A stretch of DNA of 17,636 nucleotides from Campylobacteraceae bacterium (GTDB lineage Bacteria > Campylobacterota > Campylobacteria > Campylobacterales > Campylobacteraceae): contig JAISNG010000002.1 in NCBI GenBank assembly GCA_031276365.1, forward strand, positions 1 to 17,636, written 5' to 3'. This document shows positions 7,049 through 13,085 of this stretch, piece after piece. The notes beneath the pieces were generated by a model, which was not told the origin of the DNA, searched no databases, and was given only the letters and a program-made list of their open reading frames with translations. How positions within the stretch are numbered: the first letter of the stretch is position 1; each line of letters begins with the position of its first letter. A program made the translations under genes and the position numbers.

Positions 7049-7567
7049 GTGGCAAAGACAGGTATATTTTACGCCAGCGCAGGCGGTAATACAACAAAAA
7101 TAGCGGAGGCTTTGAAAGAGGCTTTTGAGGTGGATGATGATGATTTTGTTCTCATGGAGAGTGATTTTGACGATATCTCTCAATTTGAGAATTATGATGT
7201 GCTTTTTTTGGGAAGCTCCACATGGGGGCAGGGCGATGTACATTTTAGCTGGGTGGATGCACTCTTTGAGATAACTTCGGAAAATGTTTCGTTTGAGGGC
7301 AAAAAAGTTGCATTTTTCGGAGCGGGGGACTCTAAAAAACATAAAGAGCATTTTTGCAGCGCTTTGGGAAAACTGTATGAAGTGTTTAAAAACGGCGGCG
7401 CGGATATAGTGGGCTTTGTGGATAAAAGCGGATATGAGTATCAATCGTCTCTGGCTGAAATCGACGGGCGGTTTTGCGGACTTGCCATAGATAATGTAAA
7501 TGAAGCGTCCAAGAGTGCGCCGAGAATAAGCGCATGGATAGAGCAGCTAAAGCAAGAGTTAGAGTGA
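7049..7567 (+). CDS. nifF: Flavodoxin, candidate electron donor to nitrogenase
   Basis: A 172-residue long-chain flavodoxin. The FMN phosphate loop appears as SAGGNTTKI near residues 10-18 (SAGGNT in place of the commoner SxTGNT), and GSSTWGQGD with the following FSW is the FMN-ring loop. Long-chain flavodoxins carry single electrons, and in nif clusters NifF reduces the iron protein. Translation begins at a GTG directly after the upstream TAG stop. It shares an ATGA overlap with nifW. The nif role is inferred from position; it may also accept electrons from pyruvate or 2-oxoglutarate oxidoreductases elsewhere in the genome. Confidence 0.88.
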   Translation: MAKTGIFYASAGGNTTKIAEALKEAFEVDDDDFVLMESDFDDISQFENYDVLFLGSSTWGQGDVHFSWVDALFEITSENVSFEGKKVAFFGAGDSKKHKEHFCSALGKLYEVFKNGGADIVGFVDKSGYEYQSSLAEIDGRFCGLAIDNVNEASKSAPRISAWIEQLKQELE

Positions 7568-7887
7568 TGAAAACATTGAAAGAGTTTTACGAACTTAGAT
7601 ACGCGGAGGATTATTTCGACTTTTTCGGGATTGGTTTTGATGCGCATCTTGTGAATGTAAAGCGTTTTCATATGATGAAAGAATACGGAACCCTTATCAA
7701 AAAAGGATTTGCACATTTTGAAAATGACGAGGAGAGGCTTTTGGATTTTTTGAAATTTACACTGATAAAAGTTTACATGGATTATAAAAACGGACATAAT
7801 CCAAGCGCGGCAGAAGTTTGGGGTATGTACGACAACTTTAAAGGCTGTCTTTCATGTGCGCAGGAAGGAGGCAACTGTGCCTGTTGA
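7567..7887 (+). CDS. nifW: NifW, nitrogenase-stabilising protein with a cysteine-rich tail
   Basis: 106 residues of the NifW family, which interacts with the MoFe protein and is linked to its maturation and oxygen protection. The N-terminal EFYELRYAEDYFDFFGI and VNVKRFHMMKEY match the family, as does the DYKNGHNPSAAEVWGMYD segment. The start is the ATG overlapping the flavodoxin stop (ATGA); an ATG at 7534 exists but lies inside the flavodoxin gene. An oddity is the C-terminal tail FKGCLSCAQEGGNCAC with cysteines 94, 97, 104 and 106, which could bind a metal or form disulfides; I do not recall it in well-studied NifW proteins. The same tail DNA contains the ribosome site for nifZ. Confidence 0.82.
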   Translation: MKTLKEFYELRYAEDYFDFFGIGFDAHLVNVKRFHMMKEYGTLIKKGFAHFENDEERLLDFLKFTLIKVYMDYKNGHNPSAAEVWGMYDNFKGCLSCAQEGGNCAC

Positions 7888-8248
7888 AAGCGCTTTTCAT
7901 GATAACTTTTACGAAAACGAAGATAAGCCCAAATTTTTTGTCGGTCAAAAGGTGAAACTTTTGAAGGATATAAAAAATGATGGCACATATCCTTACTTGA
8001 AAATCGGCGAACTCATGGTAAAAGCGGGCGCTGTGGGATATGTGCGCAAAATCGGTGAATTTTTACAAGTTATACGCGTGTATGAAGTACATTTTATGGA
8101 CTTAAACGCAATAGTTGAAGTGGTGGGTTGCAAAGACAATGAACTTGAAGCATTGGAGCCTTACAGGGACTTGGAAGACGAAGACGCGAAGTGGTTTGAA
8201 AATTATTATAAAAACAAAAATCTTAAATCAGGAGAGAAGCATGGCTAA
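7877..8248 (+). CDS. nifZ: NifZ, MoFe-protein P-cluster maturation factor
   Basis: 123 residues of the NifZ family, which assists formation of the second P-cluster in NifDK. Diagnostic stretches are FFVGQKVKLLKDIKNDGTYP, GELMVKAGAVGYVRKIGEFLQ and YEVHFMD, which match the SH3-like NifZ core. I chose the GTG at 7877 because AGGAAGGAGG lies just upstream; the ATG at 7856 lacks such a site. The gene overlaps nifW by 11 bases at its start and the next gene by eight at its end. The C-terminal tail is short and highly charged (EDEDAKWFENYYKNKN). Confidence 0.86.
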   Translation: MPVESAFHDNFYENEDKPKFFVGQKVKLLKDIKNDGTYPYLKIGELMVKAGAVGYVRKIGEFLQVIRVYEVHFMDLNAIVEVVGCKDNELEALEPYRDLEDEDAKWFENYYKNKNLKSGEKHG

Positions 8249-8594
8249 AGTTATCTTTATGCATTTTGACGACGATAAAGACGGTATTTACGACGCGAAA
8301 ATCGGTGAACCGATTGTCCGTTTGGCACAGGAGAACAGCATTGATTTGAGCAAGTTTTCCTGCAAAGAGTGCGGTGAAACTCTGCTTAGCATAGAGCATA
8401 TATTTGACGAACCGACGACTTATACGGAAGATGAAGAACTTGAACTGCTGACAAAGTTTGGGGCAATTGGTGAAAAAGAGGCTCAAATAGCCCAGCAATA
8501 CGCCATAAGTCCGAAAGTAAGAATCGCTTCCATGATGCTTATCAAAGGAGACGTGCTGATAAAACCTTATAAAAAGACAAAGGAGCAAAAATGA
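8241..8594 (+). CDS. FeSII-like ferredoxin-fold protein with missing cluster ligands
   Basis: 117 residues whose layout resembles the [2Fe-2S] ferredoxin family, especially the nitrogenase-protective FeSII (Shethna) protein: AQENSIDLSKFSCKECG corresponds to the cluster loop, EELELLTKFGAIGEKEA to the FeSII helix-loop insertion, and VRIASMMLIKGDVLIKPY to the terminal RLACQ...DLLV segment. Only Cys41 and Cys44 remain: the third loop cysteine reads Thr and the distal one reads Ser (RIAS). A normal [2Fe-2S] cluster is therefore unlikely. AGGAG precedes the ATG, and the gene overlaps nifZ and the intact ferredoxin that follows. It may be a structural protein that shields nitrogenase, or may bind another metal. 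The fold assignment is moderate; the loss of ligands is directly visible. Confidence 0.65.
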   Translation: MAKVIFMHFDDDKDGIYDAKIGEPIVRLAQENSIDLSKFSCKECGETLLSIEHIFDEPTTYTEDEELELLTKFGAIGEKEAQIAQQYAISPKVRIASMMLIKGDVLIKPYKKTKEQK

Positions 8595-8887
8595 CTACAA
8601 GAGTTGAAATCATAAATGATTTTCTTGCTATAAACGTAAAACCAGGAACTACGATACAAGATGTAGTTGAAGCGGCAGGAAGCGCGTTGCCTTTTGGCTG
8701 TCGCAACGGTGAATGCGGCACATGTGTCGTGGAGATAGTACAGGGCATGGAGTTTTTATCGGAGATAAACGATAAAGAGAAAAAGGTTTTAAAAGAGGTT
8801 GGCGTGGGCATCAATACGCAAAACCTCAGACTTTCATGCCAAATGAAAATCGTAAAACCAAACGGTGTAATCCGCATAAAGTATTAA
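8591..8887 (+). CDS. [2Fe-2S] ferredoxin, plant-type fold
   Basis: 98 residues with all four ligands of a plant/cyanobacterial-type [2Fe-2S] ferredoxin: Cys37, Cys42 and Cys45 in GCRNGECGTCVVEI and Cys83 in LRLSCQMKI. The region between (FLSEINDKEKKVLKEVG) resembles FeSII-type and nif-linked ferredoxins. It is likely a soluble electron carrier or protective protein for nitrogenase. It starts at an ATG overlapping the previous stop (ATGA) with AGGAG upstream. About 55 bases with a hairpin separate it from rpoN. Confidence 0.92.
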   Translation: MTTRVEIINDFLAINVKPGTTIQDVVEAAGSALPFGCRNGECGTCVVEIVQGMEFLSEINDKEKKVLKEVGVGINTQNLRLSCQMKIVKPNGVIRIKY

Positions 8888-8906
8888 ATTTTAATCAATT
8901 AACCAT

Positions 8907-8930
8907 GCCCGAAATGGTTTCATTTTGGGC
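8907..8930 (+). promoter_or_regulatory. Hairpin between ferredoxin and rpoN
   Basis: Bases 8907-8916 pair with 8921-8930 (GCCCGAAATG with CATTTTGGGC, one G-T pair) around a four-base loop. It is followed by AAAATTATATTT rather than a clean T-run, so it is a weak terminator at best. It ends 12 bases before the rpoN ATG and could dampen read-through, stabilise the upstream message or limit rpoN translation. Confidence 0.6.
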
Positions 8931-8942
8931 AAAATTATATTT

Positions 8943-10166
8943 ATGAAAACAGCAAATTTAGAGTTTAAGACAAAACGCTCTCTTAATCTGTCACTTAAAC
9001 TGTGGTTGCCTTTGCTGCAACTACCACTGGAGGAGTTAAGCGCGCATCTTGATATCGTTGTGCGCGAAAATCCTTTTTTGGAGATAAGATATCCGTATGA
9101 GAAAAACAGTGCGCCAAGCGGCAAGTTTGTTGAGGATTTGGCGTTAAGCTCAGAATCTTTTCATGAAAAGGTTTTGGAGCAGCTGACTCCTCCGCTGTTT
9201 CCGACGGGATTGTCGCAAAAGGTGGCTTATGAGATACTCTGTGATATCAATGAAAACGGCTATTTTGACGGCGATATAAATCACATAGCATCCTTGTGTC
9301 ATGTGAGTACTGATTTTGTGGAGAGTATCAGGAAACGTTTCTCAAAGCTTGAACCAAGAGGTATCGGCGCGCTTAATCAAAATGAGGCTTTTGTATTTCA
9401 GCTTGACGCTTTGAGTGATATTGACGATGAATTGTATGAACTTACACTCAAAATCATAGAAAATATAGACAAAATAGACAGATTTTCAAAACATACACGC
9501 TTTCATGAGAGCATGGCTCTTATCAGAAAGTTTTCAAGCATTCCCGCGATAGATTACAAGGACGCTTCAAGGCAGATAATTCCCGATTTTTTTGTAGATG
9601 TTGGAGATGAGATAAACGTGCGCATAAATAACGATTATTATCCCGACATCGTGATACAGGGCAGTTTTTCAAGCAAACACGAAAACATCAAGGAGAAACT
9701 CAAAGAGGCGCGCGATGTGGTCAATCTGCTGGATCTTAGAAAAAGCACGCTTTATAAAATAGTCCTTTCTATAGTGGAAAAGCAGATAAATTTTTTTGTT
9801 AGCGGCGAGTTAAACCCTCTTAGTATGAGCGCTTTAGCAGACGAACTCTCTTTCGCCGAATCCACCATCTCAAGGGCTGTGGCGAACAAATATATAGAGT
9901 CAAAACATGGCATCTATCCACTGAAGTTTTTCTTTACAAATGCCGTAACATCAAATGGACTCTCATCATCGCAAGTCAAAAGTTTTTTAAGCGAACAGAT
10001 ACAGTATGAGGATAAGGCAAATCCTTTGACAGATGATGATATTGTAAAACTTGTGGAACAGAGGTTTGGCATAACTATGGTGAGGCGGACTATCACAAAA
10101 TATAGAAAGCTTCTGGGTATAATCTCTTCAAAAGAGCGAAAAAAGGTATATAAGGTAAATCAATGA
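8943..10166 (+). CDS. rpoN: RNA polymerase sigma-54 factor (RpoN) within the nif cluster
   Basis: A 407-residue sigma-54. Region I is seen in SLNLSLKLWLPLLQLPLEELSA and the following NPFLE. The core-binding region has LFPTGLSQKVAYEILCDINENGYF. The helix-turn-helix is LSMSALADELSFAESTISRAV, and the C-terminal RpoN box, VRRTITKYRKLLGI (about residue 380), differs from the canonical ARRT start by Val for Ala. I chose the ATG at 8943; an in-frame TTG at 8925 lies inside the hairpin stem, and neither has a strong ribosome site. Sigma-54 with a NifA-type activator transcribes nif genes, so its place behind a sigma-54 promoter suggests positive feedback. Campylobacterota usually carry another rpoN for flagella, so this may be a nif-dedicated paralogue. 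It overlaps nifQ by four bases. Confidence 0.95.
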   Translation: MKTANLEFKTKRSLNLSLKLWLPLLQLPLEELSAHLDIVVRENPFLEIRYPYEKNSAPSGKFVEDLALSSESFHEKVLEQLTPPLFPTGLSQKVAYEILCDINENGYFDGDINHIASLCHVSTDFVESIRKRFSKLEPRGIGALNQNEAFVFQLDALSDIDDELYELTLKIIENIDKIDRFSKHTRFHESMALIRKFSSIPAIDYKDASRQIIPDFFVDVGDEINVRINNDYYPDIVIQGSFSSKHENIKEKLKEARDVVNLLDLRKSTLYKIVLSIVEKQINFFVSGELNPLSMSALADELSFAESTISRAVANKYIESKHGIYPLKFFFTNAVTSNGLSSSQVKSFLSEQIQYEDKANPLTDDDIVKLVEQRFGITMVRRTITKYRKLLGIISSKERKKVYKVNQ

Positions 10167-10492
10167 GTGAGGCAGTGGATTTATTGAAAATGGAAGATGA
10201 GGTCAGGAGGTTTTTGCAAAAATATGCGAAAAATAGATATTCAAAATATAAAATAGCTCCGATAATAGCCAAAAAATCGCTTGAGATGAATCATCTCTAC
10301 CGCGCGATGGGTTTTGAAAACAGGATAAGAATGGGCAAATTTATGAAACTCCATTTCCCCATACTGTTTGAGATGCGACCGCCAGATAAGCTTTGGAAAA
10401 AATTTATCTACGACTCTGTTGGACTTATCGCTCCGTTTTGTTATACATGTACAGACCAGAGCAACTGTTTTAAATGTCAGTTGATGGGATAA
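10163..10492 (+). CDS. nifQ: NifQ-like molybdenum donor, short form
   Basis: 109 residues, shorter than typical NifQ (about 170-200), but HLYRAMGFENRIRMGKFM followed by HFPILFE and then KLWKKFIYDSVG follow the NifQ order (helical H-L-x-LG region, HFP, WKKF-Y). The C-terminal cysteines are 93, 96, 102 and 105; the C-x2-C-x5-CF part matches NifQ, whose family motif is C-x4-C-x2-C-x5-C. Here the first cysteine of that motif is absent and an extra one lies three residues after the last. NifQ carries a Mo-Fe-S cluster and delivers molybdenum to NifEN and NifH. It overlaps rpoN by ATGA and ends the operon. The alternative is an uncharacterised cysteine-tail protein. Confidence 0.72.
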   Translation: MSEAVDLLKMEDEVRRFLQKYAKNRYSKYKIAPIIAKKSLEMNHLYRAMGFENRIRMGKFMKLHFPILFEMRPPDKLWKKFIYDSVGLIAPFCYTCTDQSNCFKCQLMG

Positions 10493-10907
10493 GACGGATT
10501 TTCGTTGATATGTTTATTGACGTGAGAAACGGAGTTTTGCACGGATAAATATACTTTGTGTTTTGCAGACATTTTGCACTTAAAAAATTGGCAAAGTGCA
10601 TATAGAAGCGGTGTTTGGCAACTTTTGCGTAATTTTTACGGCAATTTTGCACAGCGACGTTTTGCAAAAATAGCAGGCAAGCGTCCCACCTCCGTTATTC
10701 TCCAGTGAAAAAGACAAAAACATCACGCCCTTTGTATCCATTCCAGCAAAGAGTTTTCATAGAAAACGATATTTGCGAGACAAGCGGGAATCAAAAAACT
10801 AAAAACATTGCAAGATATAAAATGATGCAAAATATATAAAAGATTGTAAACTTATTTTTGATTTTGGCTTTTATTAAAATACAGCTTTGTAAATCATTAA
10901 GGATAAA
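10493..10907 (+). other. Spacer with degenerate repeats after nifQ
   Basis: About 415 bp without a convincing gene. TTTTGC occurs at least six times between 10533 and 10670. TGCACTT/AAGTGCA (10575-10581 with 10594-10600) can form a 7-bp hairpin. Bases 10747-10781 repeat the segment at 2107-2141, and nearby ATTCC/GGAATC blocks resemble the repeats between nifE and nifN. No clear terminator closes the nifX-nifQ operon. Confidence 0.6.
10747..10781 (+). repeat. 35-base dispersed repeat, second copy
   Basis: This segment shares the blocks CAAAGAGTTTT and CGATATTTG, in the same order and nearly the same spacing (one-base shift), with 2107-2141 after nifE. The middle eight or nine bases differ. 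It lies within an ATTCC...GGAATC frame, so it may be a member of the same repeat family. Confidence 0.5.
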
Positions 10908-11193
10908 ATGATGAAAAAGATTTTGAAGCGGTTGATATTTGCGGTGTTATTTGGCAATATCGCTTCGGCTGATGATTTTGATGAATCTTTTAAATCTTAT
11001 GAAAAAGCCGCAAAATTATGTAAAAAATCATTGTGATGGCGGAGATACTTTGAGTTGCGGCTTTTTAGGATTTATGCATGAGAGTGGCAAAGGCGTAAGA
11101 AAAGATACAAGTAAAGATTTGGAGTATTACGGCAAAGCGTGCGACTTAAAATTACAGTTAAGCTGTGAAAATTACGCGAGATTGAGAAGATAG
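10908..11193 (+). pseudogene. Frameshifted secreted Sel1/Hcp-like protein
   Basis: A good ribosome site (AAGGAT) precedes tandem ATGs at 10908 and 10911. The frame encodes a short signal peptide (KKILKRLIFAVLFGNIASA), then FDESFKSYEKAAKLC, and stops at 11036. The neighbouring frame continues the same theme to 11193: CDGGDTLSCGFLGFMHESGKGV, then DLEYYGKACDLKLQLSC. Removing one A from the A6 run at 11022-11027 joins both into a protein of about 93 residues with a Sel1-like, cysteine-paired repeat like the periplasmic Hcp proteins of Helicobacter and Campylobacter. It is either a remnant or a phase-variable gene. It looks unrelated to nitrogen fixation. Confidence 0.7.
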
Positions 11194-11215
11194 CAGTTGA
11201 TACGGAAAACGATAA

Positions 11216-11541
11216 ATGTTAAAAGGAACAGTCATAGAAGCAGTTGAGACAGATAAACAGAGCAAAACATAGAGCAAAAAAGGTATCAATGCGACGCAAA
11301 AGCAGTTAAAACAGTTGGAAAAGATTGAGCGCGAATATGCTGATGTCAAGATAAACTATGCGAATATTATCAAAAGAGGGCGCAGATAGCTTTCGACGCT
11401 GATGAAGAATTAACTTTGGAGGAGATAGACTATCGGGTGTTCACAAGAGAGGGTGAGGCGGCAATCAAAAACTTAAACATCAGAAAAATGTACCAAATCA
11501 AGAGAGTACAAATCTCTATAAAAAAATCTCTTTTTGCATAA
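11216..11541 (+). pseudogene. Decayed reading frame of unknown family
   Basis: From the ATG at 11216 a frame runs through an in-frame TAG (11270-11272) to a stop at 11387. It encodes a lysine- and glutamine-rich, coiled-coil-like stretch (TQKQLKQLEKIEREYADVKINY). A second frame overlaps it and continues from about 11376 to the TAA at 11539-11541 (AQIAFDADEELTLEEIDYR and onward). Joining them needs one stop reversion and one frameshift. The amino-acid character looks protein-like, but I recognise no family and see no ribosome site. It may be chance. Confidence 0.35.
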
Positions 11542-11768
11542 AGCAAGTTATTTTAGTACATGTCAAAAATATAAAAATTTTCCCATTAGCCAAAATACAG
11601 CCGCCAACTTGCAGTGTTCTTCTGCTTTTTTTGCACTTAAATCCGCAAATATTATTTCCGCAAAAGTAATAAATCCTAAGTTTTTTTAGACAAATTTTTC
11701 CAAAATCTTCTCCAATGGAACAGTATATGCAATGTATGTCGTGAGAAAATAAATTTTAGGAGTTAAAG
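11542..11768 (+). other. nifH upstream region
   Basis: 227 bp without a gene. It contains the nifH sigma-54 promoter at 11717-11730. I searched by eye for a NifA-type TGT-N10-ACA site and found none. AAAATTTTCCCA near 11575-11587 also occurs just ahead of the nifX promoter (6185-6196), so it may mark a shared regulatory block. Confidence 0.5.
11717..11730 (+). promoter_or_regulatory. Sigma-54 promoter for nifH operon
   Basis: CCAATGGAACAGTATATGCA has GG at 11717-11718 and GC at 11729-11730 with ten bases between. The predicted start near 11742 leaves a 27-base leader containing TAGGAG ahead of the nifH ATG. It shares CCAATGGAACAG with the nifX promoter. Confidence 0.85.
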
Positions 11769-12680
11769 ATGTCTACACTAAGACAAATTGCTTTTTACGG
11801 AAAAGGCGGAATCGGCAAATCAACCACTTCCCAAAATACTCTCGCCGCGATGGCGCACTATTTTGGTAAAAAGATATTGATAGTAGGCTGCGACCCAAAA
11901 GCAGACTCAACAAGGCTTATACTCCATGAAAAGGCGCAATGCACAATCATGCAGTTAGCCTCAGAGGTTGGAAGCGTTGAGGATTTGGAGCTTGATGATG
12001 TTTGTAAACCAGGAGCTGCAGAGTTCAATCCTGACGATACATCAGTAACCAAAGGATATATAATGTGCACGGAGAGCGGCGGACCTGAGCCAGGAGTCGG
12101 ATGTGCAGGACGCGGAGTTATTACCGCTATCAACTTTTTGGAAGAAGAGGGCGCATACAATGAAGAGCTTGATTTTGTCTCTTATGATGTTTTGGGCGAT
12201 GTTGTCTGCGGCGGATTTGCAATGCCTATCCGCGAGGGCAAAGCTCAGGAGATATATATAGTTATGTCGGGCGAAATGATGGCTATGTATGCGGCAAACA
12301 ATATCTCAAAAGGTATCTTGAAATACGCAAACACAGGCGGCGTGAGGCTCGCAGGACTTATATGTAACGCGAGAATGACAGACAGAGAGTATGATTTGGC
12401 TAAAAACTTGGCTGAACAGATAGGCACGCAGCTTATACACTTTGTCCCAAGAAGCAACCACGTTCAGCGCGCGGAACTTCGCCGTATGACGGTTGTTGAG
12501 TTTGCGGAGCATTCCGACCAAGCGTATGAGTATAAAGAGCTTGCGCGAAAGATTATAGACAATGATTTGAAAGTCATTCCAAAACCTCTTGCGATGGATG
12601 ACTTGGAAAAACTCCTCATGGAGTACGGTTTGGAAGAAGAGGTAGAAGAAGATGCTATCGGTAAAAAAGCCACAGCATAA
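11769..12680 (+). CDS. nifH: NifH, nitrogenase iron protein
   Basis: Dinitrogenase reductase, a homodimer that uses ATP to pass electrons from its [4Fe-4S] cluster to NifDK. The 303-residue protein has the P-loop YGKGGIGKST (10-19), cluster cysteines Cys112 (GVGCAGRG) and Cys147 (VVCGGFAMP), the ADP-ribosylation-type arginine Arg115, and the switch DPKADSTRL. TAGGAG precedes the ATG. Between DLELDDV and CTESGGPEPG the sequence is about 12 residues longer than in Azotobacter-type NifH (GAAEFNPDDTSVTKG region), so the cluster cysteines are shifted by about 15 positions. The C-terminus is acidic. It is first in the nifH-orf-nifD-nifK operon. Confidence 0.98.
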   Translation: MSTLRQIAFYGKGGIGKSTTSQNTLAAMAHYFGKKILIVGCDPKADSTRLILHEKAQCTIMQLASEVGSVEDLELDDVCKPGAAEFNPDDTSVTKGYIMCTESGGPEPGVGCAGRGVITAINFLEEEGAYNEELDFVSYDVLGDVVCGGFAMPIREGKAQEIYIVMSGEMMAMYAANNISKGILKYANTGGVRLAGLICNARMTDREYDLAKNLAEQIGTQLIHFVPRSNHVQRAELRRMTVVEFAEHSDQAYEYKELARKIIDNDLKVIPKPLAMDDLEKLLMEYGLEEEVEEDAIGKKATA

Positions 12681-12700
12681 GTAAAGATAAGGAGATAAAG

Positions 12701-13060
12701 ATGTTTATTTGCGGTTATTATTTTCCTGCAAGTGAAGGAAATAAAATAGAGTTTAGTAAAGTTGTAGAAAAGGTCATCTCTGGCGCGGGAGACCTTTCTG
12801 CCTACAATACTGTAGAGCTTACAAGCGAGACGAGAGAGGGCAAACAGCTGGAGAAATTGACTGTTGAGAAAGGCACATTTTTGTTTGCTGCGTTTGTTGA
12901 TTATTATAAAAAATCAGACATTCAAGGCGAATACAAGATGGTTTTTTACACCAACAAGTATCAAATCAGCGAGATAAGCAAAGCGGTTGACAAAGAAAAG
13001 ACAGCGGAGATTTGCAAAAAGCTTGACGACATGAATCTATACAGAGTCAAAGTTGCGTAA
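12701..13060 (+). CDS. Unidentified 119-residue protein between nifH and nifD
   Basis: I do not recognise this family. The gene has a strong AAGGAG site, lies 20 bases after nifH and 25 before nifD, and shares their strand and base usage, so it is almost surely expressed with them. The protein is soluble, without signal peptide or membrane segment, and reads as an alpha/beta fold: MFICGYYFPASEGNKIEF, then alternating charged and hydrophobic stretches such as GTFLFAAFVDYYKK and EYKMVFYTNKYQIS. It has two cysteines (near residue 4 and about 105). Methanogens and some bacteria have PII-like NifI genes in this place, but I see no PII T-loop or start motif, so it is not an obvious NifI. A nitrogenase accessory or regulatory role is inference from position. 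Confidence 0.85.
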   Translation: MFICGYYFPASEGNKIEFSKVVEKVISGAGDLSAYNTVELTSETREGKQLEKLTVEKGTFLFAAFVDYYKKSDIQGEYKMVFYTNKYQISEISKAVDKEKTAEICKKLDDMNLYRVKVA

Positions 13061-13085
13061 GTTTAGTCAAAAATAAGGATTTACA

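Noticed and set aside
6707..7444. 245-codon antisense frame across the DUF269-type gene and flavodoxin
   Set aside because: Lies opposite two well-identified genes, crosses their boundary, and has no recognisable domain.
10470..10667. 65-codon minus-strand frame after nifQ
   Set aside because: Its translation arises from the TTTTGC repeats, with no ribosome site or homology signal.
12701..13060. NifI (PII-like) regulator between nifH and nifD
   Set aside because: Position fits, but the protein lacks a PII start motif and T-loop pattern.
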